Assembly (NCBI GenBank): GCA_020698575.1
Contig: CM036239.1
Coordinates: 11,307,263-11,371,262 of the forward strand
Source: Bostrychus sinensis
Taxonomy: Eukaryota; Chordata; Actinopteri; Gobiiformes; Eleotridae
Direction of reading: 5' to 3'
DNA: 64,000 bases
Both the position numbers and the translations under genes were made by a program. Shown here in pieces: positions 48,723 through 60,254 of this stretch. The number at the start of each line of letters is the position of its first letter. The first letter of the stretch is position 1. The notes below the pieces were generated by a model. That model made no database searches. It was not told where the DNA came from and saw only the letters and a list, made by a program, of their open reading frames with translations.

Positions 48723-49162
48723 GTGTGCTGAGAGTGAATGAGCCAGGGACAATTACATCATTCAACGACCTGGGAAATCATTTTAGAGATGCTCCACTTA
48801 AGGCAGAGCTGCGCACACACGTGCACGCAGACGTTAGCGCTGACTGAAGCAGAAAAGTCCTTCTTAGACAACATCTGCCAAACTCTATGCACTGTTTTCT
48901 CTGGCACTTTGTTCACTGTCCAGAGCTGGAAACTGAGGTGGGTCTCTCACTTCAGACATGATAACCCTTTATATGGAATTTCATCTTAGTTCAGGAGTAA
49001 ATGCTCTAACTATTTAGCCTCAAAGCACTCATACTGGTTATATCACAATGATAAAGAATCTGCTAAAAACAATTATTTGTATGTTTACTAACCCCCTGTA
49101 GCTGTATCTGTACAGTATCTTGGGCCCTATCTCACAATGGTCAGAATAGTTTAAAATCTGAC
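47103..49162. other. trhde 11-kb intron, low-coordinate part
   Basis: It contains a GT microsatellite (48663-48727) and a second copy of the GATGCCC repeat (48215-48310), which parallels 46779-46880. No exon is seen. Confidence 0.5.
48663..48727. repeat. (GT)n microsatellite
   Basis: About 32 GT units with two interruptions (TAGG and CGT). It is intronic and likely polymorphic. Confidence 0.95.
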
Positions 49163-49262
49163 TACACTGTAAAAAAACTCAAAAACTCAAGGCAACAGGA
49201 TCCCTCAAGATTTTTGAGTTTTGGGGCCAACTCAAAATCTCAAGTTTTCAACAACTAATATT
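49163..49262 (-). repeat. Interspersed repeat, copy 3 of the 13.8-kb family
   Basis: In reverse it reads TTAGTTGTTGAAAACTTGAG, then ACTCAAAAATCTTGAGGGAT, and ends TTTTTTTACAGTGTAG. The order is the same as the copies at 13826 and 24215. It stops about 140 bp before the large minisatellite. Confidence 0.65.
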
Positions 49263-49401
49263 TTGTTCACCGAGCTGGGGCTGGGGCGTTATCCAATCAC
49301 ATCCAAATATTCAACATTTTCAACGAGAGCCATTCTAGAGTAATATTAATGTTAGTAACTTTGCTAAGGTTAATATCAATCTGGCTTTTGTCAGGTTATA
49401 G

Positions 49402-51090
49402 TTTCTCAGGATCTCACAAAACTTTCTCAGGATCTCACAAAACTTTCTCAAGATCTCACAAAACTTTCTCAGGAGCTCACAAAACTTTCTCAGGATCTCA
49501 CAAAACTTTCTCAGGAGCTCACAAAACTTTCTCAGGATCTCACAAAACTTTCTCAGGATCTCACAAAACTTTCTCAAGATCTCACAAAACTTTCTCAGGA
49601 GCTCACAAAACTTTCTCAGGATCTCACAAAACTTTCTCAGGAGCTCACAAAACTTTCTCAGGATCTCACAAAACTTTCTCAGGATCTCACAAAACTTTCT
49701 CAGGAGCTCACAAAACTTTCTCAGGATCTCACAAAACTTTCTCAGGATCTCACAAAACTTTCTCAGGATCACACAAAACTTTCTCAGGATCTCACAATAG
49801 TTTCTCAGGATCTCACAAAACTTTCTCAGGATCTCACAATAGTTTCTCAGGATCTCACAAAACTTTCTCAGGATCTCGCAATACTTTCTCAGGATCTCAC
49901 AATAGTTTCATAGGATCTCGCAAAACTTTCTCAGGATCTCACAATAGTTTCATAGGATCTCGCAAAACTTTCTCAGGATCTCGCAATAGTTTCTCAGGAT
50001 CTCGCAAAACTTTCTCAGGATCTCACAAAAATTTCTCAGGATCTCACAATAGTTTCTCAGGATCTCACAAAACTTTCTCAGGATCTCGCAAAACTTTCTT
50101 GGGATCTCGCAATAGTTTCTCAGGATCTTGCAAAACTTTCTCAGGATCTCACAATAGTTTCTCAGGATCTCGCAAAATTTTCTCAGGATCTCACAAAAGT
50201 TTCTCAGGATCTCACAAAAGTTTCTCAGGATCTCGCAATAGTTTCTCAGGATCTCACAAAAGTTTCTCAGGATCTCGCAATAGTTTCTCAGGATCTTGCA
50301 AAACTTTCTCAGGATCTCACAATAGTTTCTCAGGATCTCACAATAGTTTCTCAGGATCTTGCAAAACTTTCTCAGGATCTCGCAAAATTTTCTCAGGATC
50401 TCACAAAACTTTCTCAGGATCTCACAAAACTTTCTCAGGATCTCACAATAGTTTCTCAGGATCTCACAAAAATTTCTCAGGATCTCACAATAGTTTCTCA
50501 GGATCTCACAAAACTTTCTCAGGATCTCGCAAAACTTTCTTGGGATCTCGCAATAGTTTCTCAGGATCTTGCAAAACTTTCTCAGGATCTCACAATAGTT
50601 TCTCAGGATCTCGCAAAATTTTCTCAGGATCTCACAAAAGTTTCTCAGGATCTCACAAAAGTTTCTCAGGATCTCGCAATAGTTTCTCAGGATCTCACAA
50701 AAGTTTCTCAGGATCTCGCAATAGTTTCTCAGGATCTTGCAAAACTTTCTCAGGATCTCACAATAGTTTCTCAGGATCTCACAATAGTTTCTCAGGATCT
50801 TGCAAAACTTTCTCAGGATCTCGCAAAATTTTCTCAGGATCTCACAAAAGTTTCTCAGGATCTCACAAAAGTTTCTCAGGATCTCGCAATAGTTTCTCAG
50901 GATCTCACAAAACTTTCTCAGAATCTCACAATAGTTTCTCAGGATCTCGCAAAACTTTCTCAGGATCTCACAATAGTTTCTCAGGATCTCGCAAAACCTT
51001 CTAGGGATTTTGCAATAGTTTCTCAGGATCTCACAAAACTTTCTCAGGAACTTGCAATAGTTTTTCAAGATCTCGCAATATTTTTTGGGA
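49402..51090. repeat. 21-bp minisatellite, about 80 units
   Basis: Tandem units of the form TTTCTCAGGATCTCACAAAA plus C run for about 1.69 kb inside the 11-kb trhde intron. The first 450 bp alternate GGATCTCAC with GGAGCTCAC. Later units vary between CACAA, CGCAA and TTGCAA, and between AACTTT and TAGTTT. Units blur at the right edge (51000-51090). The period is a multiple of three without a stop, so both strands show long open frames (551 codons on plus, 372 on minus) of a 7-residue repeat. No coding signal outside the array supports a protein. Confidence 0.95.
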
Positions 51091-52361
51091 TGTTGACTAT
51101 TTTTTTCCTCACCATATATTTTCCTCCCACCATGTCCCCTCGCAGGCGCCGTAAGATAGAAAGCAATGTGAAATAAAACTGTCTTGCCTTGCTACTGAAA
51201 GTATTACTTTCTCCTTTTGTTGGCTCTCAGAGACATAGATTAAATTGTTATGACACAAAGACAACATTCTCAATTTCACTCTGAAGGCAGCAGTCACAGT
51301 CTCCTCACACTTTCTTTTTTATGTGTTTATCTTCAACTTGTGGACAAAAATAGAAATCCTGGGTTATGTCTTTGCAATTTCTGGTCACACCTTCCGTCCA
51401 ATTTCTACTCAAAATTAGGATCTCACATAAAACAGGGTGTGATTTTTACCTGTTGAGCCCTGTGCTAAAATTGCAACGATGAAATTGTTTTCACACTGAC
51501 TTCTAGAAGAAACACAATAACTTCAATTTATCACATGTGTTACTATTAAATAATTCAAACAGAATACATGACAGTGCACACAATAAATGAATAAACAGCC
51601 CCAGATGGCTATGTTTTTATTAAAAGGTTGTGTAAGTGTGCATGTGTGTTTTAAAGTCTACAGAGAATATTTCATGTTGCAAAGCTCTATTTTCTCAGTA
51701 AATATATTTTCCCTCTTCGTTATCTCAAACAGTAAACATGTTTTGCTACCATCTGCTTTCTGTCTGGCGCCTGTATAAATGCCAGTCATAAAAAGTCTTT
51801 GTCGAACTGATAAACCAATAAGTGTAGCATCAGCTGTTTCGCTTTAATACACCTTTTGTCCAATTCAGCAAAGGCCTCATCAGCATTCACCAGATGTGCG
51901 CTCTGTGTGCCGTCTAAATCTGGTCTTAGTACACAATGATAGCTCTGTGAATAGAACAAAACAACTTATCTGTAATATTTTTGTTCTGAATTATCTGAAC
52001 TGTGAAATACTTAGACAGTGGTCAAAAAGTCGCCAAAAATATATAAGGACTTGTTATCTGGATATATTCATCATCATGTGCTTTGGGGGCATCTAATTCA
52101 TATTTCAAGGGCTTGGAGGCAAGTGGCATTTTGGGAAAATATTAGTTATTATCAAATTAAGTGCGTTCTTTGCAATAGCAAAAGGACAGAACTTAATTGT
52201 TGATCCAAAAGAAGTAATTTAAGAAAAGGCGTAATGGTAAAAGTGGGGTTTTGTTCAGTGGCAAAAAGGTGTAAGTCCACATTCGCCCTTTAACTGTAGA
52301 ACCTTCTGACAGCACTGACGCATAACTCAGACTGACTCAGAGTTAAGCATGGTCTAACTAT
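51091..52361. other. trhde 11-kb intron, unmatched
   Basis: No repeat family or exon is recognised in this AT-rich stretch. Confidence 0.5.
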
Positions 52362-52832
52362 TGTGACAACCCCAGAGCAGGCTTTACCTGGTCTGTTTCT
52401 GTGGGGCCGTGACTTTTGCCTCAAGTTCTGTCTCCTGCTCTGCCTCCTCCCTTTTCTCCGCCTCTCTCTCTCCTCTTCTCAGGTGGCCAGCATGCTGCTC
52501 CTGATGGCCTATGCTACCTGGCAGGGGCGTGGCCGAACAGTTTAAAAATCAGGCCTTCTGCGCCCACCTGGTCTCTGCTTTTCAGCCAGCTCACCTGCAG
52601 CCATCTCTTTCTTTGTGCACTCATTTAGTTTGTTTCACGTTAGTTTTTACATGCAACATTTTCACACATCCCACACTTACACTCACTATTGATGTTACAG
52701 ATTGCCCATATAGGCCACACTTTTATCTTGTTTAATATAATTTGGTCACATTTCTTTAATAAATTATTATTTAATTGGCATACATCCTGTTCGGGTCTTT
52801 TTTGTCGAGCCTTATACGAGCCAGGCTTGACA
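52362..52832 (+). mobile_element. Solo LTR (Ty3/Gypsy type)
   Basis: A 471-bp segment begins TGTGACAACC and ends GGCTTGACA (TGT...ACA inverted tips). It is flanked by a 4-bp direct duplication, CTAT, at 52358-52361 and 52833-52836. It contains a possible polyadenylation signal near AATAAATTATTATT. No internal Gypsy coding sequence is attached, so it is most likely a product of LTR-LTR recombination. Confidence 0.75.
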
Positions 52833-55800
52833 CTATAAGAATGTTTATAATAATATAATATTTATTTATTTATATTGAACCTTTATTTAAGCAGAAAAGT
52901 CTTATTTAGGATAAAAATCTGTCCTGGTCAAGAGGCACAACCTAGTTTTATGTTAGTTACTGAAATCAGAAATGGAAGCATCTCACAATGTTTTAATGTT
53001 AATGCAAAAAGTTTCTTATCAATAGGAATTTGGTATTTTGGTGCATACATAAAACAGTAATGTGTTATAAGAAACATGTATAACCATGTAACATGTAAAA
53101 TAAAATAGGGTAAAATTAGATATAGATGGATGGAAATAAAACTGTTTATGTGTATTTACAAAACAGACCTAATATAAACTCTCAAGCAGAATAAAAGGTT
53201 ATACTCCCTTTATTGTAAGATATTGTAGATAAGGAGACTGCAGAATTGTGTTAAGAGCTGATGTTTATGATGTACTGAAAATATAATTAGTTATTTAGTC
53301 ATAGTGATAATTTATACCTTTTAATATGTTACTTCTTAACCAGAATATAAAGAGCCTTGTGAAAGCTGTTGTGTGTATTCAAAGCTGAAAATCTTCATTC
53401 TGTCTCCATTTGTTTACTTACTTATGCCCAAGTGCTATATGTTTATTCCATACCTTCTCTGAGAAAATGTTAGTGTCAAAAATGCGTATCTCACTTTTTT
53501 GCCATTTAAAAAAAAATAAATAATAGTTTCTAACTAAAAATGTAATAGTATGAATTTCAAAGAGATTTTATAATAGAACAATATCAAATATAGGGTTTGA
53601 TTTGAGGCAGCAGAGCTGATTCAGTTTTGCTGAAAATTTGTTTTGACTCTCCTGTAAAATTTGTAAAATGGCACTTACTCACCTTTGTTTCCAAGCCCTC
53701 GATTTATTGTCTTTATTAAAAAAAATAATAATAAAAAAAAGGAAATAAAGCATAAAATGTAAATAAAAACAGAAAGCAATGATGAAACTGATTATGTAAA
53801 TACTGATCTAACTGATTTTTATTAACCTGCTTTTTATTGCTGAGGTGCAACATGTCCACTACAGCTATGGATTTAAAAAAAAATCTTGCCTTAGAAATAA
53901 ACCCAACCCTAAAATAAATAAATAAATAAATAAAATATCTTTATTAAAAAGTAGCATCATTAAAAAAGGAAGATTTTTAAATGTGTTCCCTCAATAATGA
54001 AACCCGCCATTTAATGTTTTAATTTTTAAAAAGCTTCTTTAAATAAATAATAAAAAAAAATGTCTAAAAATATAAAAGCTCTCCTGAAAAACAAAGAAAA
54101 CTTCTTATTATCTATTATATGTTCATCAAAAAAAAAAAAAAAAAAAAAACACACAAAAAAAAAAAAAAAAAAAAAAAAACACACACACAGCCTTAAATCA
54201 GAAGAGGGCACTGTTTCCCCCAAATCTCTCTCCCTTTTAAATTAAGGCTGCCACAAAAAGAAAACCATGTCTCAACTTTAAAAAGGGTTCAGCTGATGCT
54301 AAGGAAGTGAGTTTTAACAATGTACAGCTTTATTTTTCTAGTGGGCAAAAACAATTTTGATGTTGCACCTTATGGCCACCATACTTTTATTGCCCCATTC
54401 AACTTTTTGAGACATGTTGTTGCCATTAATCTTAAAATGACCTGTTACTTTTCTTAAAATGGTAAAATATAAAGAATAAATAAAGAATTTTTACCACATG
54501 CAAAGACTGACTGCTTGCTATTCTTCTCAGGCTTTGTATTTGTATTAACAAAACAATACCATATTAAAAGGTGAAATATTTAGTATCAAAGCATTCCTAA
54601 GCCAAATGTGTGGTGGTTTTAATAATTACCAATTATTACCAAGCACCTTTTTCTTGCAATGTCCTGGGAAAGGGAACAAAAGCAGTAATTAGCCCAAATG
54701 TCAAACAGTTCTTTTAATTCAGGAGGTGCTTTATTGCCTTTTGTTCCCGGGTCCAAATACAGTGGTATCCGCTTCCGCACACACTGATTAATAGGAGTTT
54801 AATATTGAACTTAAAGCTCTGTAAGTGCGTGGAATGAGAACTGAGGCTGTGCAGTGCATTGTTGTCCAAGACCCCCCACTAAGGCAATCCCCGCTGACTC
54901 CAACCGCTGCAAAAAACAAATCAAAAAATAATCTTTCTGATCCATTCATACACATCACAATAAAACCCCGCTTTTATTATAAACATGAGCTGATTACTGT
55001 GGTAATTATCACAGCCATTGTGCTAAATGGGACTTGGGCCAGGTCAGATCAGCAGGAGGTTATTTTCATACAAACCCAGGTGTGATTGAGGTTTGGATCA
55101 TTTATAACAAAGCACACTCAACACTATTATTGTCAAACGCACCAATGTAGCATTAAAGTGACAGCCCCTGCTTTCTAGAAAATAGCTAAGTGACAAGTAA
55201 CCACAAAAAAAATAAAAATAAATAAATAAATAAAATAAATAAATTTATTTTTTTAAAAGTCTGATAATCAAATGTAGTCTAATGAACGTAACGAAAGTTG
55301 TTACATGCATTTATTGACAGTTTAATTATTTATTTGATCACGTTTTGACCTTCAGTAACGTTTATGAAGATATTTGAAACCTATGTCATGCCAAGAGAAA
55401 ATCTATAAATGTTTAATATGATAATTTTTTGTTAGCAAACTTACTATATTTAACTTATGGCTGAAACTATCTTTAGAAGCCATGGGGCCAGGTCTTGCAG
55501 CACCTCTGAGGAACAGAGCGAGCGGGAGAAGCAGCAGTGTTGACAGACACCAAGGAGATTAAGTTTACTGTTGTTGGTTTTTCATTCTGATCATTTGTTA
55601 CAGCTGCAAATATACTGTACACTATATTGACATTTTAGCAGCCATACAATTTCTGCCTGTTTCCATCTCAGTCTCACACTAAAGGTGAGGGCAAAATGGT
55701 ACGGGACGCTTTAGAACAGGTAGCCCCAAAACCTGCTGGTGTTTCCTTGACTCTGGGTCCAGGAGACCAGCGTCTGTTTCGTAAACACTGACGTTACACA

Positions 55801-55908
55801 AGCGCAACAAAAGTTGTGTTAATAAATGAGATTAAAAAATGCGTTTGAAACTCACTTTCAAAACATGAAGGTGGTGGCAACATTTAATAAAAAGACTAGA
55901 ATAAACCC
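52833..55908. other. trhde 11-kb intron, AT-rich
   Basis: It contains poly(A)/AC tracts at 54128-54188 and (AAAT)n runs near 53910-53935 and 55205-55250. No exon is recognised. Confidence 0.5.
54128..54188. repeat. Poly(A)/(AC)n tract
   Basis: Two long A runs are each followed by ACACAC-type sequence. It is simple sequence. Confidence 0.9.
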
Positions 55909-56520
55909 TGGTGTGTGTCTGTGTGAGGCTGGTGTGTGTCTGTGTGAGGCTGGTGTGTGTCTGTGCGAGGCTAGTGTGTGTCTGTGTGAGGCTGGTGTGT
56001 GTCTGTGTGAGGCTGGTGTGTGTCTGTGTGAGGCTGGTGTGTGTCTGTGTGAGGCTAGTGTGTGTCTGTGCGAGGCTAGTGTGTGTCTGTGTGAGGCTGG
56101 TGTGTGTCTGTGTGAGGCCGGTATATGTCTGTGCGAGGCTAGTGTGTGTCTGTGTGAGGCCAGTGTGTGTCTGTGTGAGGCCGGTGTGTGTCTGTGTGAG
56201 GCTGGTGTGTGTCTGTGCGAGGCTGGTGTGTGTCTGTGTGAGGCTGGTGTGTGTCTGTGGGAGGCTGGTGTGTGTCTGTGTGAGGCTGGTGTGTGTCTGT
56301 GTGAGGCTGGTGTGTGTCTGTGTGAGGCTGGTGTGTGTCTGTGTGAGGCTGGTGTGTGTCTGTGCGAGGCTGGTGTGTGTCTGTGGGAGGCTGGTGTGTG
56401 TCTGTGTGAGGCTGGTGTGTGTCTGTGCGAGGCTGGTGTGTGTCTGTGCGAGGCTGGTGTGTGTCTGTGTGAGGCTGGTGTGCGTCTGTGTGAGGCTGGT
56501 GTGAGTCTATGTGAGGCTGG
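55909..56520. repeat. 21-bp GT-rich minisatellite, about 29 units
   Basis: The unit is GTGTGTGTCTGTGTGAGGCT plus G, for about 612 bp. Variants are GTGCGAGG or GTGGGAGG in place of GTGTGAGG, and GGCTAG, GGCCGG or GGCCAG in place of GGCTGG. The 254- and 197-codon plus-strand frames are Val/Cys/Leu-rich heptapeptide repeats that come from the 21-bp period. They carry no signal of a real protein. Confidence 0.95.
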
Positions 56521-58113
56521 AGCTAAAGCTGTATTAGCCTCAGTAAACAGGAGACTACTTCAGGTTTACTGCCAGCGTTCAGTGCATTAAATTTACTTTT
56601 CTGCTCCACTTTAACACATAACATATAACCACGAGTTTAACTAGAGTTTAATCCAGTGTGAAGTAAAAATTAAATGTTTAAATTCTCAAATCAAGAGCTG
56701 TACTTCACTAAACTGGAAACAGCTGCTGCAAATATATATGCTAGCTTTATTTTTTTTTTAAAGTCACCGCAACATTAGCTCATCCTCTCTTGGAATACAA
56801 CTATTTATCACAAGAACAAGTATGTGTTTAATAAAAAAAAATGTAAAAAATTGTTTCGCTTTTATTTCCATTCTTTGGGTTTGCTGTTTTTGCTTGAGTG
56901 AGGATTCTCTCTCGTCCAATCAGCTCGCAGCAGTGCCCACCTTTAACTGTTCCTGACGCTTAACCAAGCTGGACCCCATCAGGGAGGAGGGCCAAAAGTA
57001 GAACGGTTTAGACTGCTTTTTGGGAACACTTTGGAACACTTTGGGAAACACCCCCAACCGCCCCGTCCCGCCCCCATCTAACCTAGTGGAAAAGCACCTT
57101 ATAGCACTGTACAATAATGGGACAATGTGAGAATGCAATCTATTAGTAACAGAATGCTTATAGCACTAAATCAACATCTGCCCTGACAGTCATCTACAAT
57201 TAGCAGATACAATATTACTTAAAAATAAAAAAAAACAAAAGCCACTTTGTTCCATACGCCCTCAGTCATAGTCACTTGTGTGTTGGAGGGAAACCAGGTT
57301 GCATCAATCACCTGCTCACCTCAGGTAATTAATACTGTGAGTGTGCAGGAAAACCACATACATGTGCTCAGGAGAGGGGATTAAATTACTGAATAGAGCA
57401 TGAAATATTTAAGAGTCACCTCTGGAGAGATCAGTCCTGCATGAATGTGAATACAAGCGCCATTTCCCTCAGCTGAAAATGGGACGATTTCAAAGTGCTG
57501 CTTAGACTTTAAAAGGCCAACGTTGTGATGTGAAAAATTGAAAAGGAAATTCATGCCATATGGCTCTTATGTGAACTACTCCCATGATGCTCTCTGCAAA
57601 CTGTCAAACTTTGCATAAAAAACAATATCAAACAAATATAATTAAACTATACTGCAAAAACAAAAACGTTATACAAGTTATATGTTTTGACCAAACCAAA
57701 TAATAGCTTTGCGAGCATGCCATTTGTTCGATTCTTCAACGTTGCAAACTTAATTATTTATTTTATTTTTTATTTTTAGCGCTCCTCTTTTCATCTGCTC
57801 CCCACTGTCCAATCCAGCATCTGTTTCTATTTAAATTGCTGTTTGAAATCTAATTTAGCAGATCTCATAAAGGACCTAGAGGGGGCGAATGAGCCAGCAG
57901 CACATAAAAGAAAAATAGTTATGCACACAAAGGACCACAAAGCAACAAAGAGAAAGTGGAATCAAACAACGGTCTGGCTGTGGAATACAGTTTTCAGATT
58001 TTATCCAAACTAGGGTATGCTTTTGAAAATAAATTATGTTCTCAGTTCTCCGTTGACAGAAAATCTAACCTCAAGGCAAATGTGCATCTAAATAATTACG
58101 TGTTTATTCGTAC
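56521..58113. other. trhde 11-kb intron, high-coordinate part
   Basis: No mobile element or extra exon is recognised before the exon at 58114. Confidence 0.5.
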
Positions 58114-58221
58114 CTGTTCTTGTTGCTGGAGATCCAGTCGGAGATGTATGCCACGGCCTGGCGGTGACACTGTTTGTTCCCGAAGCTGCACGCCAACATG
58201 ATGAGTTCTCGCTGTAACTCC
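58114..58221 (-). CDS. trhde: TRH-degrading ectoenzyme, internal exon (third visible)
   Basis: This exon encodes 35 whole residues between two split codons. It reads ELQRELIMLACSFGNKQCHR, then QAVAYISDWISSNKN. LACSFGNKQCH is the conserved two-cysteine signature of the M1 C-terminal domain (LACxxGxxxC). In related ectoenzymes these cysteines form a disulfide; that is family knowledge rather than something visible here. The acceptor is CCTGCAG|G and the donor AACAG|GTACGA. The AG|G codon gives Arg and joins to IPPNIRD in the next exon. The following intron is the longest in the window at 11,011 bp and holds both minisatellites. Confidence 0.95.
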
Positions 58222-58300
58222 CTGCAGGTGTTCCAGGTCAACACGTTAAATAACAATCAATAAACCTTACATAGTGCAGTCAAATAAGATGACAAAATGG

Positions 58301-59048
58301 CAGTGGCAGCTGCTTTTCTTTGACACAGGGGAAGCTGAAAACATTTAATCCTGGGCTAACTAGCAGCTAGTCTGCCTACAATGATGTTGAATGAACAAAC
58401 AAAACTAAAACAAGATGCAAACTCAACAGCGCTATAATTGTTGTTTATTTATTGTGTGGTCTGTACAAACGGTGAAAATGAAGAAAATCACTTTCTTTAA
58501 ACTTTGCACGGCTCCTTCAGCTCACATCTGTCTCTTCTGTTGCTCCAAACCATCTCCTGCTGTGAAGTCGGTGAACAGCAGGCCGCTATAGGCGCTCACT
58601 GCTGTCTGTCAAAATTTTCCGCCAGTTCTGCCAATCATCATGGATCAGCCAGCGTCATGGCCCGCCCACTGCTCCATTGACTCCCAGAGACGCTCAGCGT
58701 CCACAGGCGGGACAATTTTGGAGCATTTACCCAATCAGTGTCTTTCATTTTTGCTCTGAAAAAAAAAATGCTCTGAGCAGTCCCATAGAGATCCATTGAA
58801 ACTCAGCGTCAGGAGGATTTACACAGCGTCTGAGCTGCTCTGAAGTGAGAGGAGGATCGTGTCGGAGAAACAGATTAAACAGCTGATTAATGAACGGCAT
58901 ACTCACAATATTAAACACATTCTAGCGCACTTTTAATTCAACTTAATATCTAATTTTATGAAATTCAACAGTGCAAATTGGATCATTTATTTAATTACAT
59001 TTTAGGGAAAGCTCAGCTTCCCTTGTTGTCAATGAGCAATCGCCACTG
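58301..59048. mobile_element. hAT MITE, 748 bp, with perfect target duplication
   Basis: The left end CAGTGGCAGCTGCTTTTCTT pairs with the right end in reverse (CAGTGGCGATTGCTCATTGA). The subterminal GGGAAGCTGA is also shared. It is flanked by the perfect 8-bp duplication CAAAATGG at 58293-58300 and 59049-59056. No transposase frame is present. The insertion is 79 bp upstream of the exon at 58114-58221 in gene orientation. Confidence 0.88.
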
Positions 59049-59241
59049 CAAAATGGATTCAGTAAAGTGAAAGATATTAGAAAGATCATTATTGCTACTT
59101 TACCAAAGCATTATTAAAGTAGTTGGCACCATACACACCTTTTAACTACTAATACCAACTTATGGTCACATTTGAGATGTTATTAAACATTAACAAAGAT
59201 TATACAAACAATATTTTACTTAAAAAACAGTTCATAGACAC

Positions 59242-59757
59242 CAGTGGTGGAATGTAACAAAGTAAAAGTACTTAGTTACTTTACTTAAGTACAATTTTCA
59301 ACTATCTGTACTTTACTTGAGTAAATTTTACAAAGGGGTACTTTTACTTTTACTTCACTACATTTTAGAGCAAGTATCAGTACCTTTTACGCCACTACTT
59401 TTTTGAGTACTTTGAGTTTTGGTTTAAAATCATGTGTTTTTATTGTGCCCTGATTGTAGACACACAGTACTTAAATATAACAGATGCAGTAAAGTTGTAC
59501 TCCTATAGAAAGATCAGAATAATAAAGACAGAAGAGCTCAGTGACAGATTCAGTCTCTTCTACTGCACCAGTTTGTTTATTTCATCTGGAATCCGCAAAA
59601 TCCCTCACATTTAACACATTCATGAGCTCTTGAGTGAGTACTTTTACACTTTTACTTATGTAGAAATGTTAAGGTGTACTCTTTACTTGAGTACATTTTT
59701 GCTCTTTTATCTGTACTTTTACTGAAATAAAGAAATTGAGTACTTCTTCCATCACTG
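59242..59757. mobile_element. hAT MITE, 516 bp
   Basis: The left end CAGTGGTGGAATGTAACAAA pairs with the right end in reverse (CAGTGATGGAAGAAGTACTC). Flanks are ATAGACAC (59234-59241) and ATAGACAA (59758-59765), an 8-bp duplication with one change. The interior is made of AAGTACTTTTACTT-type phrases. Decayed relatives are at 7740-8030, 27378-27540 and 44202-44595. Confidence 0.85.
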
Positions 59758-59793
59758 ATAGACAATACATTGGCACTGATGTGTAGCTAATAC

Positions 59794-60199
59794 TTAAAGG
59801 AAATATATTATGCAAAATCAACTTTTTTGAGTGTTCTACCATGTTATAATGTTCCCTCATCAAAAACATATCTGGAGTTGTGTTTTGTTCCACAAACTTG
59901 TGCCTCTCCCACAAACCCCCTCCCACTCCAGGAAGCACTGACCAAACACAAAGCTCTCTACATCCAGTCTGCTCTCATTCCCTGACCCAAAATGGTGCAC
60001 AGCTTTGTTTCCACCAATTCAGTACAGTAACTTACAGTTACTTTGCATTTTGTAGCAACAGCTATGCACTCTGCTGCACTGATCTCTTCACCAGTTTCTT
60101 TATGGAAGTAGTTTTTAAAGGTTGTAAAACATGCAATGCTGTTCTAGAGATGACTATTGGTTTAAAAATGTAAATAAAAGCGTAATATATCCCCTTTAA
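59794..60199 (+). mobile_element. TTAA-flanked MITE (piggyBac-like), copy 2
   Basis: TTAA is at 59794-59797 and 60196-60199. The ends AGGAAATATATTATGC and, in reverse at the right, AGGGGATATATTACGC are inverted. The body phrases CCATGTTATAATGTTCCCTC and CATCAAAAACATATCTGGAG match copy 1. It is 406 bp with no transposase. Confidence 0.85.
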
Positions 60200-60254
60200 T
60201 AAATCTTCATAAATAAATACTTAATACTACATGATCAAATAACTCTTTATAGTG

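Noticed and set aside
49402..51090. CRISPR-like array
   Set aside because: Units are directly tandem with a 21-bp period and no unique spacers, and the locus is an intron of a vertebrate gene.
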